A stretch of DNA of 37,232 nt from Paraburkholderia ginsengisoli NBRC 100965 (GTDB lineage: Bacteria; Pseudomonadota; Gammaproteobacteria; Burkholderiales; Burkholderiaceae). The DNA lies in contig NZ_BBJF01000029.1 of the NCBI RefSeq assembly GCF_000739735.1, forward strand, positions 1 to 37,232. Reading direction: 5' to 3'. The position numbers were made by a program, and so were the translations under genes. The notes below the pieces were generated by a model. That model did no database searches. It saw only the letters and a list, made by a program, of their open reading frames with translations, and was not told the origin of the DNA. The first letter of the stretch is position 1, and every line of letters begins with the position of its first letter. Of this stretch, positions 15,778-24,022 are shown one piece after another.

Positions 15778-17520
15778 ATGGCAGAAGCCGATCAGTCCAC
15801 AACAGAAGACACGTTGAAACAACAGGCGACCGAAACGACCGACGGATTCCATCTCGTCATCGATGCGTTGAAGCTGAACGACATCGATACCATTTTCGGA
15901 CTGGTCGGCATCCCCATCACCGACCTGGCGCGACTGGCACAAGCGGAAGGGATGCGTTTCATCGGCTTTCGTCACGAGCAGCACGCAGGCAACGCAGCCG
16001 CCATTTCCGGCTACATCACGCAGAAGCCGGGCATTTGCCTGACCGTGTCGGCACCGGGCTTTCTGAACGGCCTGACGGCGCTCGCCAATGCAACCACCAA
16101 CTGTTTCCCGATGATTCTGATCAGCGGCTCTAGTGAACGCGAAATCGTCGATCTGCAGCAGGGCGATTACGAGGAAATGGATCAGTTGAACGCGGCCAAG
16201 CCTTACGCGAAGGCCGCGTATCGTGTGTTGCATGCGGAGGACATCGGCATCGGCGTCGCGCGTGCGATTCGCGCTGCCGTGTCGGGCCGCCCCGGTGGCG
16301 TGTATCTGGACTTGCCCGCCAAGCTGCTCTCGCAAACGCTCGACGCCGTGAAGGCACAGCAGTCGCTGGTGAAAGTCGTCGACGCCGCGCCGCGTCAGTT
16401 GCCCGCGCCGGAATCCGTCAAGCGCGCGATCGAGGTGCTGAAAAGCGCCAAACGTCCGCTGATCCTGCTCGGCAAGGGCGCGGCGTACGCGCAGGCCGAC
16501 GCGGAGATCCGCGGCTTCGTCGAGCAAAGCGGCATTCCGTATCTGCCGATGTCGATGGCCAAGGGTCTGTTGCCCGACACGCATGAGCAATCGGCGTCGG
16601 CGGCGCGCTCGTTCGTACTGCAGGAAGCCGACGTGGTCGTGTTGATCGGCGCGCGTCTGAACTGGCTGCTCTCGCATGGCAAAGGCAAAACGTGGGGCGG
16701 CGAGCCAAAGCGATTCGTCCAGGTCGATATCTCGCCGACGGAAATCGACAGCAACGTCGCGATAGCCGCGCCGGTCATCGGCGATATCGGTTCATGCGTG
16801 GCGGCGCTGCGTGCCGGCATCGATGCGAGCTTCCGCAAACCGGACGCCGAATGGCTCGGCGCGATCGCCGCGCGCAAAAACAAGAATCTCGCGAAGATGG
16901 CCGAGACACTCGACAAGAACCCATCGCCGATGAACTTCCACAGCGCATTGCGTGCGATTCGCGATGTGCTGAAGACGCGCCCAGATATCAACGTCGTCAA
17001 CGAAGGCGCGAATACGCTCGACTACGCGCGCAGCATTATCGACATGTACGAGCCGCGCAAACGCTTCGATTCGGGCACGTGGGGAATCATGGGAATCGGC
17101 ATGGGCTTCTCGATCGGCGCGGCGGTCACGACCGGCAAACCGGTTGTCGCGATCGAAGGCGATAGTGCATTCGGATTCAGCGGGATGGAACTCGAAACGA
17201 TCTGCCGTTACGAGCTGCCCGTGTGCACGATCGTCTTCAACAACAACGGCGTGTATCGCGGCACCGACGTGAACCCGACCGGCGGCAAGGACGTTGCCCC
17301 GACCGTATTCGTGAAGGGTGCGCGTTACGACAGGATGATCGAGGCGTTCGGCGGCGCCGGTTATCACGTGAGCACCCCGGAAGAACTGACGAACGCGCTG
17401 CAAGAAGCGATCGCATCGGGCAAGCCGAGCTTGATCAACGCCGTCATCGACGAAGCAGCCGGCACCGAGAGCGGCCGCCTGACCAATCTGAATCCGCAAA
17501 GCGCGGCAATGAAAAAGTAA
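15778..17520 (+). CDS. oxc: Oxalyl-CoA decarboxylase
   Basis: A 580-residue thiamin-diphosphate enzyme; the start at 15778 has AAGGAG 7 bases upstream, and the longer frame to 15667 would overlap the transporter. The TPP-activating glutamate is E67 in GFRHEQHAGNAAA. The Mg-TPP motif runs from GDSAFGF (about residue 461) to FNNNGVYRG (about 487-495). The C-terminus (GRLTNLNPQ) is like the lid region of Oxalobacter OXC. It converts oxalyl-CoA to formyl-CoA and CO2 in the cytoplasm, consuming a proton. The OxlT and formyl-CoA transferase genes on either side complete the pathway. Confidence 0.96.
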   Translation: MAEADQSTTEDTLKQQATETTDGFHLVIDALKLNDIDTIFGLVGIPITDLARLAQAEGMRFIGFRHEQHAGNAAAISGYITQKPGICLTVSAPGFLNGLTALANATTNCFPMILISGSSEREIVDLQQGDYEEMDQLNAAKPYAKAAYRVLHAEDIGIGVARAIRAAVSGRPGGVYLDLPAKLLSQTLDAVKAQQSLVKVVDAAPRQLPAPESVKRAIEVLKSAKRPLILLGKGAAYAQADAEIRGFVEQSGIPYLPMSMAKGLLPDTHEQSASAARSFVLQEADVVVLIGARLNWLLSHGKGKTWGGEPKRFVQVDISPTEIDSNVAIAAPVIGDIGSCVAALRAGIDASFRKPDAEWLGAIAARKNKNLAKMAETLDKNPSPMNFHSALRAIRDVLKTRPDINVVNEGANTLDYARSIIDMYEPRKRFDSGTWGIMGIGMGFSIGAAVTTGKPVVAIEGDSAFGFSGMELETICRYELPVCTIVFNNNGVYRGTDVNPTGGKDVAPTVFVKGARYDRMIEAFGGAGYHVSTPEELTNALQEAIASGKPSLINAVIDEAAGTESGRLTNLNPQSAAMKK

Positions 17521-17545
17521 TCAGCGTAACTACGGAGATATCGAC

Positions 17546-18796
17546 ATGAGCAAACCTCTCGAAGGCATCAAGATCATCGACTTCACGCACGTTCAGGCGG
17601 GTCCCGCGTGCACGCAGTTGCTCGCGTGGTTCGGCGCCGATGTGATCAAGGTCGAAAGACCCGGTTCCGGCGACGTGACGCGTAACCAGTTGCGCGATAT
17701 CCCCGATGCCGATGCGCTGTATTTCACCATGCTCAACAGCAACAAGAAGTCGCTGACGCTGGACACGAAAAAGCCCGAAGGCAAGGAAGTGCTCGAAAAG
17801 CTGATTCGCGAATCCGATGTTCTGGTCGAGAACTTTGGCCCGGGCGCGTTGGACCGGATGGGCTTTTCGTGGGAACGTCTGAACGAACTCAATCCGAAGA
17901 TGATCGTCGCTTCGGTGAAGGGCTTCAGCGACGGCCATCACTACGACGACCTGAAGGTCTATGAAAACGTCGCGCAGTGCGCGGGCGGCGCGGCGTCCAC
18001 CACCGGCTTCTGGGACGGCCCGCCGACCATCAGCGCGGCGGCGCTCGGCGACAGCAACACCGGCATGCATCTGGCGATCGGCATTCTGACCGCGCTGCTC
18101 GGACGCGACAAAACCGGTAAAGGCCAGAAGGTCGCCGTGTCGATGCAGGACAGCGTGCTGAACCTGTGCCGCGTCAAATTGCGTGACCAGCAACGGCTGG
18201 AACGGGTCGGCTATCTGGAGGAATACCCGCAGTATCCGCACGGTGAATTCAGCGACGTGGTGCCACGCGGCGGTAATGCGGGTGGCGGCGGTCAGCCGGG
18301 ATGGGTGCTCAAGTGCAAGGGCTGGGAGACGGACCCGAACGCCTACATCTACTTCACGATTCAGGGCCACGCGTGGGAACCGATCTGCAAGGCGCTCGGC
18401 AAACCCGAGTGGATCGATGACCCAGCGTACAAGACCGCTGAGGCGCGTCAACCGCATATCTTCGAGATCTTCAAGACGATCGAAGCGTGGCTCGCCGACA
18501 AGACCAAATTCGAAGCGGTCGACATTCTGCGCAAGTTCGACATTCCGTGCGCACCGGTGCTGACCATGAAAGAACTCGCCAACGATCCGTCATTGCGCGC
18601 GAGCGGCACGATTGTCGAAGTGCCGCATAAGAAACGCGGCTCGTATCTGACGGTAGGCAGCCCAATCAAGTTCTCGGATATGAAGCCGGAAGTCACCGCG
18701 TCGCCGCTGCTCGGAGAACATACGGACGAAGTACTGGCAAGCCTTGGCTACAGTCAGCAGGACATCTTCAATCTACGCGAGGTCAAAGCAGTCTGA
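17546..18796 (+). CDS. frc: Formyl-CoA:oxalate CoA-transferase
   Basis: A 416-residue class III CoA-transferase with GGAGA about 9 bases before the ATG. The catalytic aspartate is D169 in ALGDSNTGMHL, exactly at the position known in Oxalobacter FRC. The glycine loop GGGGQ that closes over the active site is at residues 246-250. It moves CoA from formyl-CoA to oxalate, giving formate and oxalyl-CoA, the substrate of the upstream decarboxylase. The gene follows oxc by 25 bp and is clearly in the same operon. A GC-rich hairpin separates it from the PAS gene. Confidence 0.96.
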   Translation: MSKPLEGIKIIDFTHVQAGPACTQLLAWFGADVIKVERPGSGDVTRNQLRDIPDADALYFTMLNSNKKSLTLDTKKPEGKEVLEKLIRESDVLVENFGPGALDRMGFSWERLNELNPKMIVASVKGFSDGHHYDDLKVYENVAQCAGGAASTTGFWDGPPTISAAALGDSNTGMHLAIGILTALLGRDKTGKGQKVAVSMQDSVLNLCRVKLRDQQRLERVGYLEEYPQYPHGEFSDVVPRGGNAGGGGQPGWVLKCKGWETDPNAYIYFTIQGHAWEPICKALGKPEWIDDPAYKTAEARQPHIFEIFKTIEAWLADKTKFEAVDILRKFDIPCAPVLTMKELANDPSLRASGTIVEVPHKKRGSYLTVGSPIKFSDMKPEVTASPLLGEHTDEVLASLGYSQQDIFNLREVKAV

Positions 18797-18834
18797 CGGT
18801 GTCACGCAGGACAGCTTCAGGTTCTGGCGTGCCG

Positions 18835-18860
18835 ATGCGGCGCCTGTGAAGGCGCCGCAT
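18835..18860 (+). promoter_or_regulatory. Intercistronic hairpin between frc and the PAS gene
   Basis: A perfect 10-bp inverted repeat ATGCGGCGCC/GGCGCCGCAT around a 6-nt loop (TGTGAA). It is not followed by a T-run, so it looks more like an mRNA-stabilising or attenuating hairpin than a true terminator. It ends 37 bp before the PAS gene start. Confidence 0.55.
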
Positions 18861-18897
18861 TCGATTCAACTCTGCGTTTTCACTTTGGAGGAGCGCC

Positions 18898-19329
18898 GTG
18901 CAAACCGCCATCGACTTCCAGCAACTCGCCAACGCAATCGGCGACGCGATCATCATCTCCGATGCCGGCGGCAGCATCACTTTCTGGAACCCCGCGGCCG
19001 AACGCATGTTCGGCTTCACGCAAAGCGAGGCGCTCGGAAAGTCGCTGGATCTGATCATTCCGGAACGCCTGCGCGGCCGCCACTGGGACGGCTATCACAA
19101 GACCATGGCGACAGGCGAAACCCGCTACGGCAATGACGTGCTGCGTGTGCCCGCCGTGGATAAGAACGGACGATCGATGTCGATCGCCTTTACCGTCGCG
19201 CTGCTACATTCGCCGCAAAACGAACTCACCGGCATCGTCGCAGTGGTCCGGGACGAAACCGCGCGCTTCCAGGAGGATCGCCTGTTACGCAAACGTCTTG
19301 CGGAACTGGAAGCATCGGCTGGCGCGTGA
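18898..19329 (+). CDS. Stand-alone PAS-domain protein of the oxalate cluster
   Basis: A 143-residue protein made of a single PAS domain and a short C-terminal helix (LLRKRLAELEAS). The start is GTG at 18898, preceded by GGAGGAG. The N-terminal core (ANAIGDAIIISDAGGSITFWNPAAERMFG) is typical PAS; only part of it is needed to recognise the fold. The central helix region IPERLRGRHWDGY followed by MATGE resembles the heme-PAS of FixL, with a histidine (about residue 62) aligned by eye to the FixL heme ligand. No kinase, cyclase or HTH output domain is present. It could be a redox/oxygen sensor acting through a partner. The same motif also occurs in non-heme PAS proteins, so heme binding is only possible. 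Confidence 0.87.
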   Translation: MQTAIDFQQLANAIGDAIIISDAGGSITFWNPAAERMFGFTQSEALGKSLDLIIPERLRGRHWDGYHKTMATGETRYGNDVLRVPAVDKNGRSMSIAFTVALLHSPQNELTGIVAVVRDETARFQEDRLLRKRLAELEASAGA

Positions 19330-19449
19330 GCGGCCGCGATGGCCGTCGTCGCGTTTTGTCAGTCGAGCACTGCTCCGCACCAGGTGTAAGAATAGCGTTG
19401 CCGTTCAACTCTTTGCGGTCGAACGCCCAACACCTGGAGCGGGTCAACG

Positions 19450-19992
19450 ATGAAACGCCTGATCGAACTGCGCGTCGCCACTCTGCTGGTCTGCATGGCA
19501 GCGACTCAAGCTCATGCGGAACAGCCGCGCATTAATCGTGGCCATGATCCGTTCTTTCAGATCTCCAAAGCAATCAGCGCATGCCCCACGCCGCTCGGCC
19601 CATTAGAAACCGAAAAAGAATGGCTCGACGACAGCCATTACCGGATCGAACGCGGCAATAGCTGCTGGATCGAGGGCCGCTGCCGGTTGCCGAACGCCTA
19701 TCTGTACGATGCGGAAATCGCCGAGGCCGTGCAGCGGCGTCTCGCCAATATCAACTATGCGACGCACTGGCGCGAGCAATCGACACTGTGGCTCACGCTG
19801 CAACGCCGCTTCATCTATGTGGAAGGCTGCGTCGCGCCGGGCTTCGACAAGCAGACCTTTCTCGCCGAACTCGCGAAAACGGCGGACGTCGAACGTGTGA
19901 TCGACAACACGATCGTCGATCCGCGCGCCGCACAACTTCCCTATAGAACACTGGCCAACCCGGACAAGCCGGTACTCGAACCGGGCAATTAG
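19450..19992 (+). CDS. Exported BON-domain protein
   Basis: A 180-residue protein with a signal peptide (positively charged MKRLIELR, then a hydrophobic core ending AHA, cut near residue 24). The mature part holds a BON-like module between about residues 85 and 160: DAEIAEAVQRRLANI, STLWLTLQRRFIYVEGCVA and AKTADVERVIDNT. Four cysteines lie in the mature part (SACPTP, NSCWIEGRC, EGCVAP), suggesting disulfides in the periplasm. BON domains often bind membranes or other envelope parts. The gene is 120 bp after the PAS gene and is probably transcribed separately. No specific function can be assigned. Confidence 0.75.
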   Translation: MKRLIELRVATLLVCMAATQAHAEQPRINRGHDPFFQISKAISACPTPLGPLETEKEWLDDSHYRIERGNSCWIEGRCRLPNAYLYDAEIAEAVQRRLANINYATHWREQSTLWLTLQRRFIYVEGCVAPGFDKQTFLAELAKTADVERVIDNTIVDPRAAQLPYRTLANPDKPVLEPGN

Positions 19993-20152
19993 TCAGCGCG
20001 AGTCCGGCGGCGCATCGAAACCACCCTGCCGCACCACATCGCCGCTTTAACAGCTATATCGGCAATCCTTCATAGCAACGCAGAAATCGATCTTTGGCCT
20101 GAACGACGTCATTGCTAACATCGGCGACCCGACATACCCGGTCAGCACAACA

Positions 20153-22117
20153 ATGACAACACATGGATCGTATCGCCCCACGCTTCGTCTCGGCATCATC
20201 GGCGCGGCCGTCGCCAGCCTCGTCGTGCTCGCCTCGTGCGGCGACGACAATCTGCCGAGCACCAACGCCAACGCGGCGCCGACACCCGCGCCCGTGGTCG
20301 CACAGAAGCGGCCCAACATCCTGTACATCATGGCCGACGATCTCGGCTATTCCGACATCCACGCGTTCGGCGGCGAAATCAATACGCCCAACCTCGACGC
20401 GCTGGTGCAATCGGGCCGCATCCTGACGAATCACCACACCGGCACCGTGTGCGCGATTACACGCTCGATGCTGATCTCCGGCACCGATCACCATCTCGTC
20501 GGCGAAGGCACGATGGGCGCGCCGACCGACGAACGCAAAGGTCTGCCCGGTTATGAGGGATATCTGAACGATCGCGCGTTGTCGGTGGCGCAGTTGCTGA
20601 AGGACGGCGGCTATCACACGTATATGGCCGGCAAGTGGCACATCGGCTCGGGCATCGTCGGCAGCGCGACGGGCGGCGGACAAACGCCGGACCAATGGGG
20701 CTTCGAGCACAGCTACGCGCTGCTCGGCGGCGCCGCGACCAATCACTTCGCGCACGAACCGGCGGGCTCGAAGAACTACACCGAAGACGGTCAATACGTG
20801 CAGCCCGGCCAACCGGGACAACCGGGCGGCACAGGCGGCAGCCCCGCCGTGTTCTACTCGACCGACTTCTACACGCAGCGCCTGATCTCGTACATCGATT
20901 CGAATAAAGGCGACGGCAAGCCGTTCTTCGCATACGCCGCGTACACGTCGCCTCACTGGCCGCTGCAGGTGCCGGAACCCTATCTGCACAACTACGCCGG
21001 CAAATACGACGCCGGCTACGACGTGATCCGCAATGCGCGAATCGCGCGTCAGAAAGCGCTCGGCATCATTCCCGCCGACTTCGTACCGTACGGCGCCGCT
21101 CCGGAAACGCTCGTCGCGAGCGCCGGCACCGCGAACAACGGCACGGTGAACGCGAAGTACGTGAGCGCCGTGCATAGCGCCGCGCAGGGCTACACCGACT
21201 ACGGCCCCGGCTACGTGAACAAATCGTGGGACAGCCTCACGCCCGCCGAAAAGAAAGCGCAGGCGCGCTACATGAAAATCTACGCGGGCATGGTCGAGAA
21301 CCTCGATCACAACATCGGCCTGCTGATCCAGCATCTGAAGGATATCGGCGAATACGACAACACGTTCATCATGTTCCAGTCGGACAACGGCGCGGAAGGC
21401 TGGCCGATCGACTCCGGCGCCGACCCGACCGCGACCGATACCGCGAATGCCGCCGACCCGGTCTATTCGACACTCGGCACCGACAACGGCCTGCAAAACG
21501 CGAGGCGGCTGCAATACGGTTTGCGCTGGGCCGAAGTGAGCGCGACGCCGTTCCGTCAGACCAAGGGCTATTCGGGCGAGGGCGGCGTGTCCACCCCGTT
21601 GATCGTGCACCTGCCGGGTCAAACCGCGCAGAAGCCGACGCTGCGCGACTTCACGCACGTCACCGACAACACGGCCACATTCCTCGCGGTCGCGCAGATC
21701 TCGCCGCCGACGCAAGCCGCGCCGCCGCTGATCAACGCGCTGACCGGCGTCGATCAGAACAAGGGCAAGGTGGTCTACAACAATCGCTACGTGTATCCGA
21801 TCACCGGGCAGTCGCTGTTACCGGTGCTGAACGATCAGGCCACGAGCGCGGTGCACACCGCGTCGTTCGGCGACGAAGCGTATGGCCGCGGCTATCTGCG
21901 TAGCGCCGACGGTCGCTGGAAGGCGTTGTGGACGGAGCCGTCGGCGGGTCCCGTGGACGGGCACTGGCAATTGTTCGACATGAGCGCGGACCGCGGCGAA
22001 ACGCAGGACGTGTCGACGCAGAACGCGTCGGTGATCGACGGTCTCGTGCAGCAGTGGAACAACTACATGAGCAGCGTCGGCGGCGTCGAGCCGTTGCGCC
22101 CACGCGGTTATTACTGA
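20153..22117 (+). CDS. Lipoprotein arylsulfatase-family enzyme with atypical active-site motif
   Basis: A 654-residue alkaline-phosphatase-superfamily sulfatase. The N-terminus is a lipoprotein signal with lipobox L26-A-S-C29, so it should be anchored facing the periplasm. Metal and catalytic landmarks are present: D62-D63 in YIMADDLGYSDI, GKWHIGSG, and SDNGAEG. The formylglycine-forming cysteine is C100, but the motif reads C-A-I-T-R instead of the standard C-x-P-x-R. The following SMLISGTDHH and GTMGA resemble Pseudomonas AtsA. An exported FGE homologue begins 7 bp downstream, which supports Cys-type maturation. Substrate (an aryl or alkyl sulfate) is unknown. The role is probably sulfate-ester scavenging. 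Confidence 0.88.
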   Translation: MTTHGSYRPTLRLGIIGAAVASLVVLASCGDDNLPSTNANAAPTPAPVVAQKRPNILYIMADDLGYSDIHAFGGEINTPNLDALVQSGRILTNHHTGTVCAITRSMLISGTDHHLVGEGTMGAPTDERKGLPGYEGYLNDRALSVAQLLKDGGYHTYMAGKWHIGSGIVGSATGGGQTPDQWGFEHSYALLGGAATNHFAHEPAGSKNYTEDGQYVQPGQPGQPGGTGGSPAVFYSTDFYTQRLISYIDSNKGDGKPFFAYAAYTSPHWPLQVPEPYLHNYAGKYDAGYDVIRNARIARQKALGIIPADFVPYGAAPETLVASAGTANNGTVNAKYVSAVHSAAQGYTDYGPGYVNKSWDSLTPAEKKAQARYMKIYAGMVENLDHNIGLLIQHLKDIGEYDNTFIMFQSDNGAEGWPIDSGADPTATDTANAADPVYSTLGTDNGLQNARRLQYGLRWAEVSATPFRQTKGYSGEGGVSTPLIVHLPGQTAQKPTLRDFTHVTDNTATFLAVAQISPPTQAAPPLINALTGVDQNKGKVVYNNRYVYPITGQSLLPVLNDQATSAVHTASFGDEAYGRGYLRSADGRWKALWTEPSAGPVDGHWQLFDMSADRGETQDVSTQNASVIDGLVQQWNNYMSSVGGVEPLRPRGYY

Positions 22118-22124
22118 GCATGCA

Positions 22125-23210
22125 ATGACGGTTCGATTCAAGCTCAAAAGCGGCGCGGCGCTGTACGGCGCCTACGCCGGACTCGCGGCGGCCGCCTTCG
22201 CCGCCGCGTTTACCGCGGCATCGGCCGCTTCGACTGCATTCGGCGGTAGCGCGCAACACAGCGCGTTCGACGACCTGAACCGCTCGCGTCCGCTGGCCGC
22301 GCTCGGCTCCGAGCAGCAATGCGGGCGCTACAGCGGTTTGCCGGCGCGCTGGCGTGACGATGCGCAAGCGGGCATGGTGCATCTGCGTGGCGGCGACTTC
22401 GCGTTCGGCAGCAAGCTCGGATATGAGGACGAGCGCCCCGCCGGCGACGGCAAGACACATGTCGCCGGCTTCTGGATCGATCAGACCGACGTGACGAATG
22501 CGCAATTCGCGGCCTTCGTCAAAGCGACCGGTTATGTCAGCGATTCCGAGCGCCAGGGCGGCGCCGTGGTGTTTCACTCGCCAACGCGCGAAGAAATGAA
22601 CGCGCGCGATCTGGCGTGGTGGAGCTGGGTGAAAGGCGCGGGGTGGAATCACCCGACCGGACCGGGCAGCAACCTCGACGGTCGTATAAACCAGCCGGTG
22701 ACGATGGTCACGCAGGCCGATGCGCTCGCGTACGCGCATTGGCTCGGCCGCGATCTGCCGACCGAGGCCGAGTGGGAATACGCGGGTAAAGCCGGTCACG
22801 AAGGCGCAGACCTCGACACCGCGCCGCGCGACGAGCACGGCAAGCCGACCGCGAATTACTGGCAAGGCGTGTTTCCCGTGTTGAACACCAACGAGGACGG
22901 TCACGTCGGACTCTCACCCGTCGGCTGCTATGCGGCCAACGACTTCAGGCTCTACGACATGATCGGCAACGCGTGGGAATGGACCAAAGACGTCTACAGC
23001 GGTCCGCACCAATCGCACACCAACGGCGATACGGCTGCCGTCGCGCCGCTCAGCCGCCGGCACGATACGCCGATGGTCATCAAAGGCGGTTCGTTTCTCT
23101 GCTCGCGCGACTATTGCGTGCGTTATCGCGCGGCTTCACGCGAGCAGCAGGAAGCGGATTTGCCGGCCGCGCATATCGGCTTTCGCACGGTGCTGAGGGA
23201 CGCGTCATGA
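22125..23210 (+). CDS. Exported formylglycine-generating-enzyme (SUMF1/FGE) family protein
   Basis: A 361-residue protein with a hydrophobic N-terminal segment (about residues 12-35, Ala-rich) that should export or anchor it in the envelope. The FGE-sulfatase domain covers about residues 75-360: MVHLRGGDFAFGS, GFWIDQTDVTNAQFAAFV, LPTEAEWEYAGKAG, YDMIGNAWEWTKDVYS, and IKGGSFLCSRDYCVRYR. The two copper-binding/redox cysteines are C326 and C331, matching human C336/C341, so it looks catalytically intact. FGE oxidises the sulfatase cysteine to formylglycine. It directly follows the sulfatase gene, so that is its likely substrate. Its stop overlaps the next gene's ATG. Confidence 0.9.
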   Translation: MTVRFKLKSGAALYGAYAGLAAAAFAAAFTAASAASTAFGGSAQHSAFDDLNRSRPLAALGSEQQCGRYSGLPARWRDDAQAGMVHLRGGDFAFGSKLGYEDERPAGDGKTHVAGFWIDQTDVTNAQFAAFVKATGYVSDSERQGGAVVFHSPTREEMNARDLAWWSWVKGAGWNHPTGPGSNLDGRINQPVTMVTQADALAYAHWLGRDLPTEAEWEYAGKAGHEGADLDTAPRDEHGKPTANYWQGVFPVLNTNEDGHVGLSPVGCYAANDFRLYDMIGNAWEWTKDVYSGPHQSHTNGDTAAVAPLSRRHDTPMVIKGGSFLCSRDYCVRYRAASREQQEADLPAAHIGFRTVLRDAS

Positions 23211-24022
23211 CATCCCGTGCCAACGTGGCGGCGGCTCTGTTTGCCGTGGGCGTCGCTGTCGCTGCGTTGCTGCAACCGGCACACGTCGCGGCCGCCGCTC
23301 AAGATCAGGCCGTCAAGGTCGGCGTGAGTGCGGGCGCGCATGCCGAGATCATGGACGAAGTACGGCGCGTCGCGGCTACGCGCGGACTCGCGCTCGACGT
23401 CGTGGTGTTCGACAAACCGGCCGCAATCGACGCCGCGCTCGCCGCGAAACGGATCGACGCCGCTAGCTTCGAAGATGAACCGGCCTTCGACGCGCAGCGC
23501 AAGCAGCATGGCTATGCGCTGACGAGCGTCGCCCCGACCGTAACGTTTCCGATCGCGCTGTACTCGCGCAAACTGACGAGCCTCGGCCAGTTGCAACGCG
23601 GCGCGACGATCGCGATTCCCGACGATCGCGACGGCGCCGCACGCGCGCTGATCCTGCTGCAAAACTTCACGCTGCTGACGTTCAAGGACCGCGCGGGGCT
23701 GCACGCCACAGTCCGCGACATCACCAGCAACCGGCTGAATCTGAAGATCCGCCAGGTGCCGCGCGCGCGTCTGTTCGACTCGCTGAACAGTGTGGCCGTC
23801 GCGGTGATCGACAGCGACGACGCGACCCGTGCGGGGCTCTACCCCGCGCGTGACAGCCTCGGTCTCGAAGACGCGCGCTCGCCCTACGCGAACGTGTTGA
23901 CCGTTCGCGACAGCGACCGCACTCAAGCCTGGGTCGCACAACTCGTCGCCGCTTATCACTCGGACGACGTCGCGCATTTCATCCTCACGCGCTATCAGGA
24001 CTCGGTGCGCCGGCCATGGTGA
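23207..24022 (+). CDS. MetQ/NlpA-like periplasmic substrate-binding protein
   Basis: A 271-residue protein beginning at an ATG that overlaps the FGE stop (ATGA). A signal peptide ends near HVAAAA, with no lipobox cysteine, unlike typical MetQ. The mature part follows the NLPA family pattern: VKVGVSAGAHAEIMDEV, FPIALYSRKLTSLGQL, GATIAIPDDRDGAARAL, and a C-terminal YHSDDVAHFILTRYQDS. Members bind methionine or other small sulfur compounds for ABC import, but no permease or ATPase gene lies here. In this sulfatase cluster it may bind a sulfur-containing ligand or pair with a distant MetNI transporter. That is inference. Confidence 0.8.
   Translation: MTSRANVAAALFAVGVAVAALLQPAHVAAAAQDQAVKVGVSAGAHAEIMDEVRRVAATRGLALDVVVFDKPAAIDAALAAKRIDAASFEDEPAFDAQRKQHGYALTSVAPTVTFPIALYSRKLTSLGQLQRGATIAIPDDRDGAARALILLQNFTLLTFKDRAGLHATVRDITSNRLNLKIRQVPRARLFDSLNSVAVAVIDSDDATRAGLYPARDSLGLEDARSPYANVLTVRDSDRTQAWVAQLVAAYHSDDVAHFILTRYQDSVRRPW

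Noticed and set aside
18835..18860. Calling the frc/PAS hairpin a rho-independent terminator
   Set aside because: There is no T-run after the stem on the plus strand, so I listed it as an intercistronic hairpin instead.
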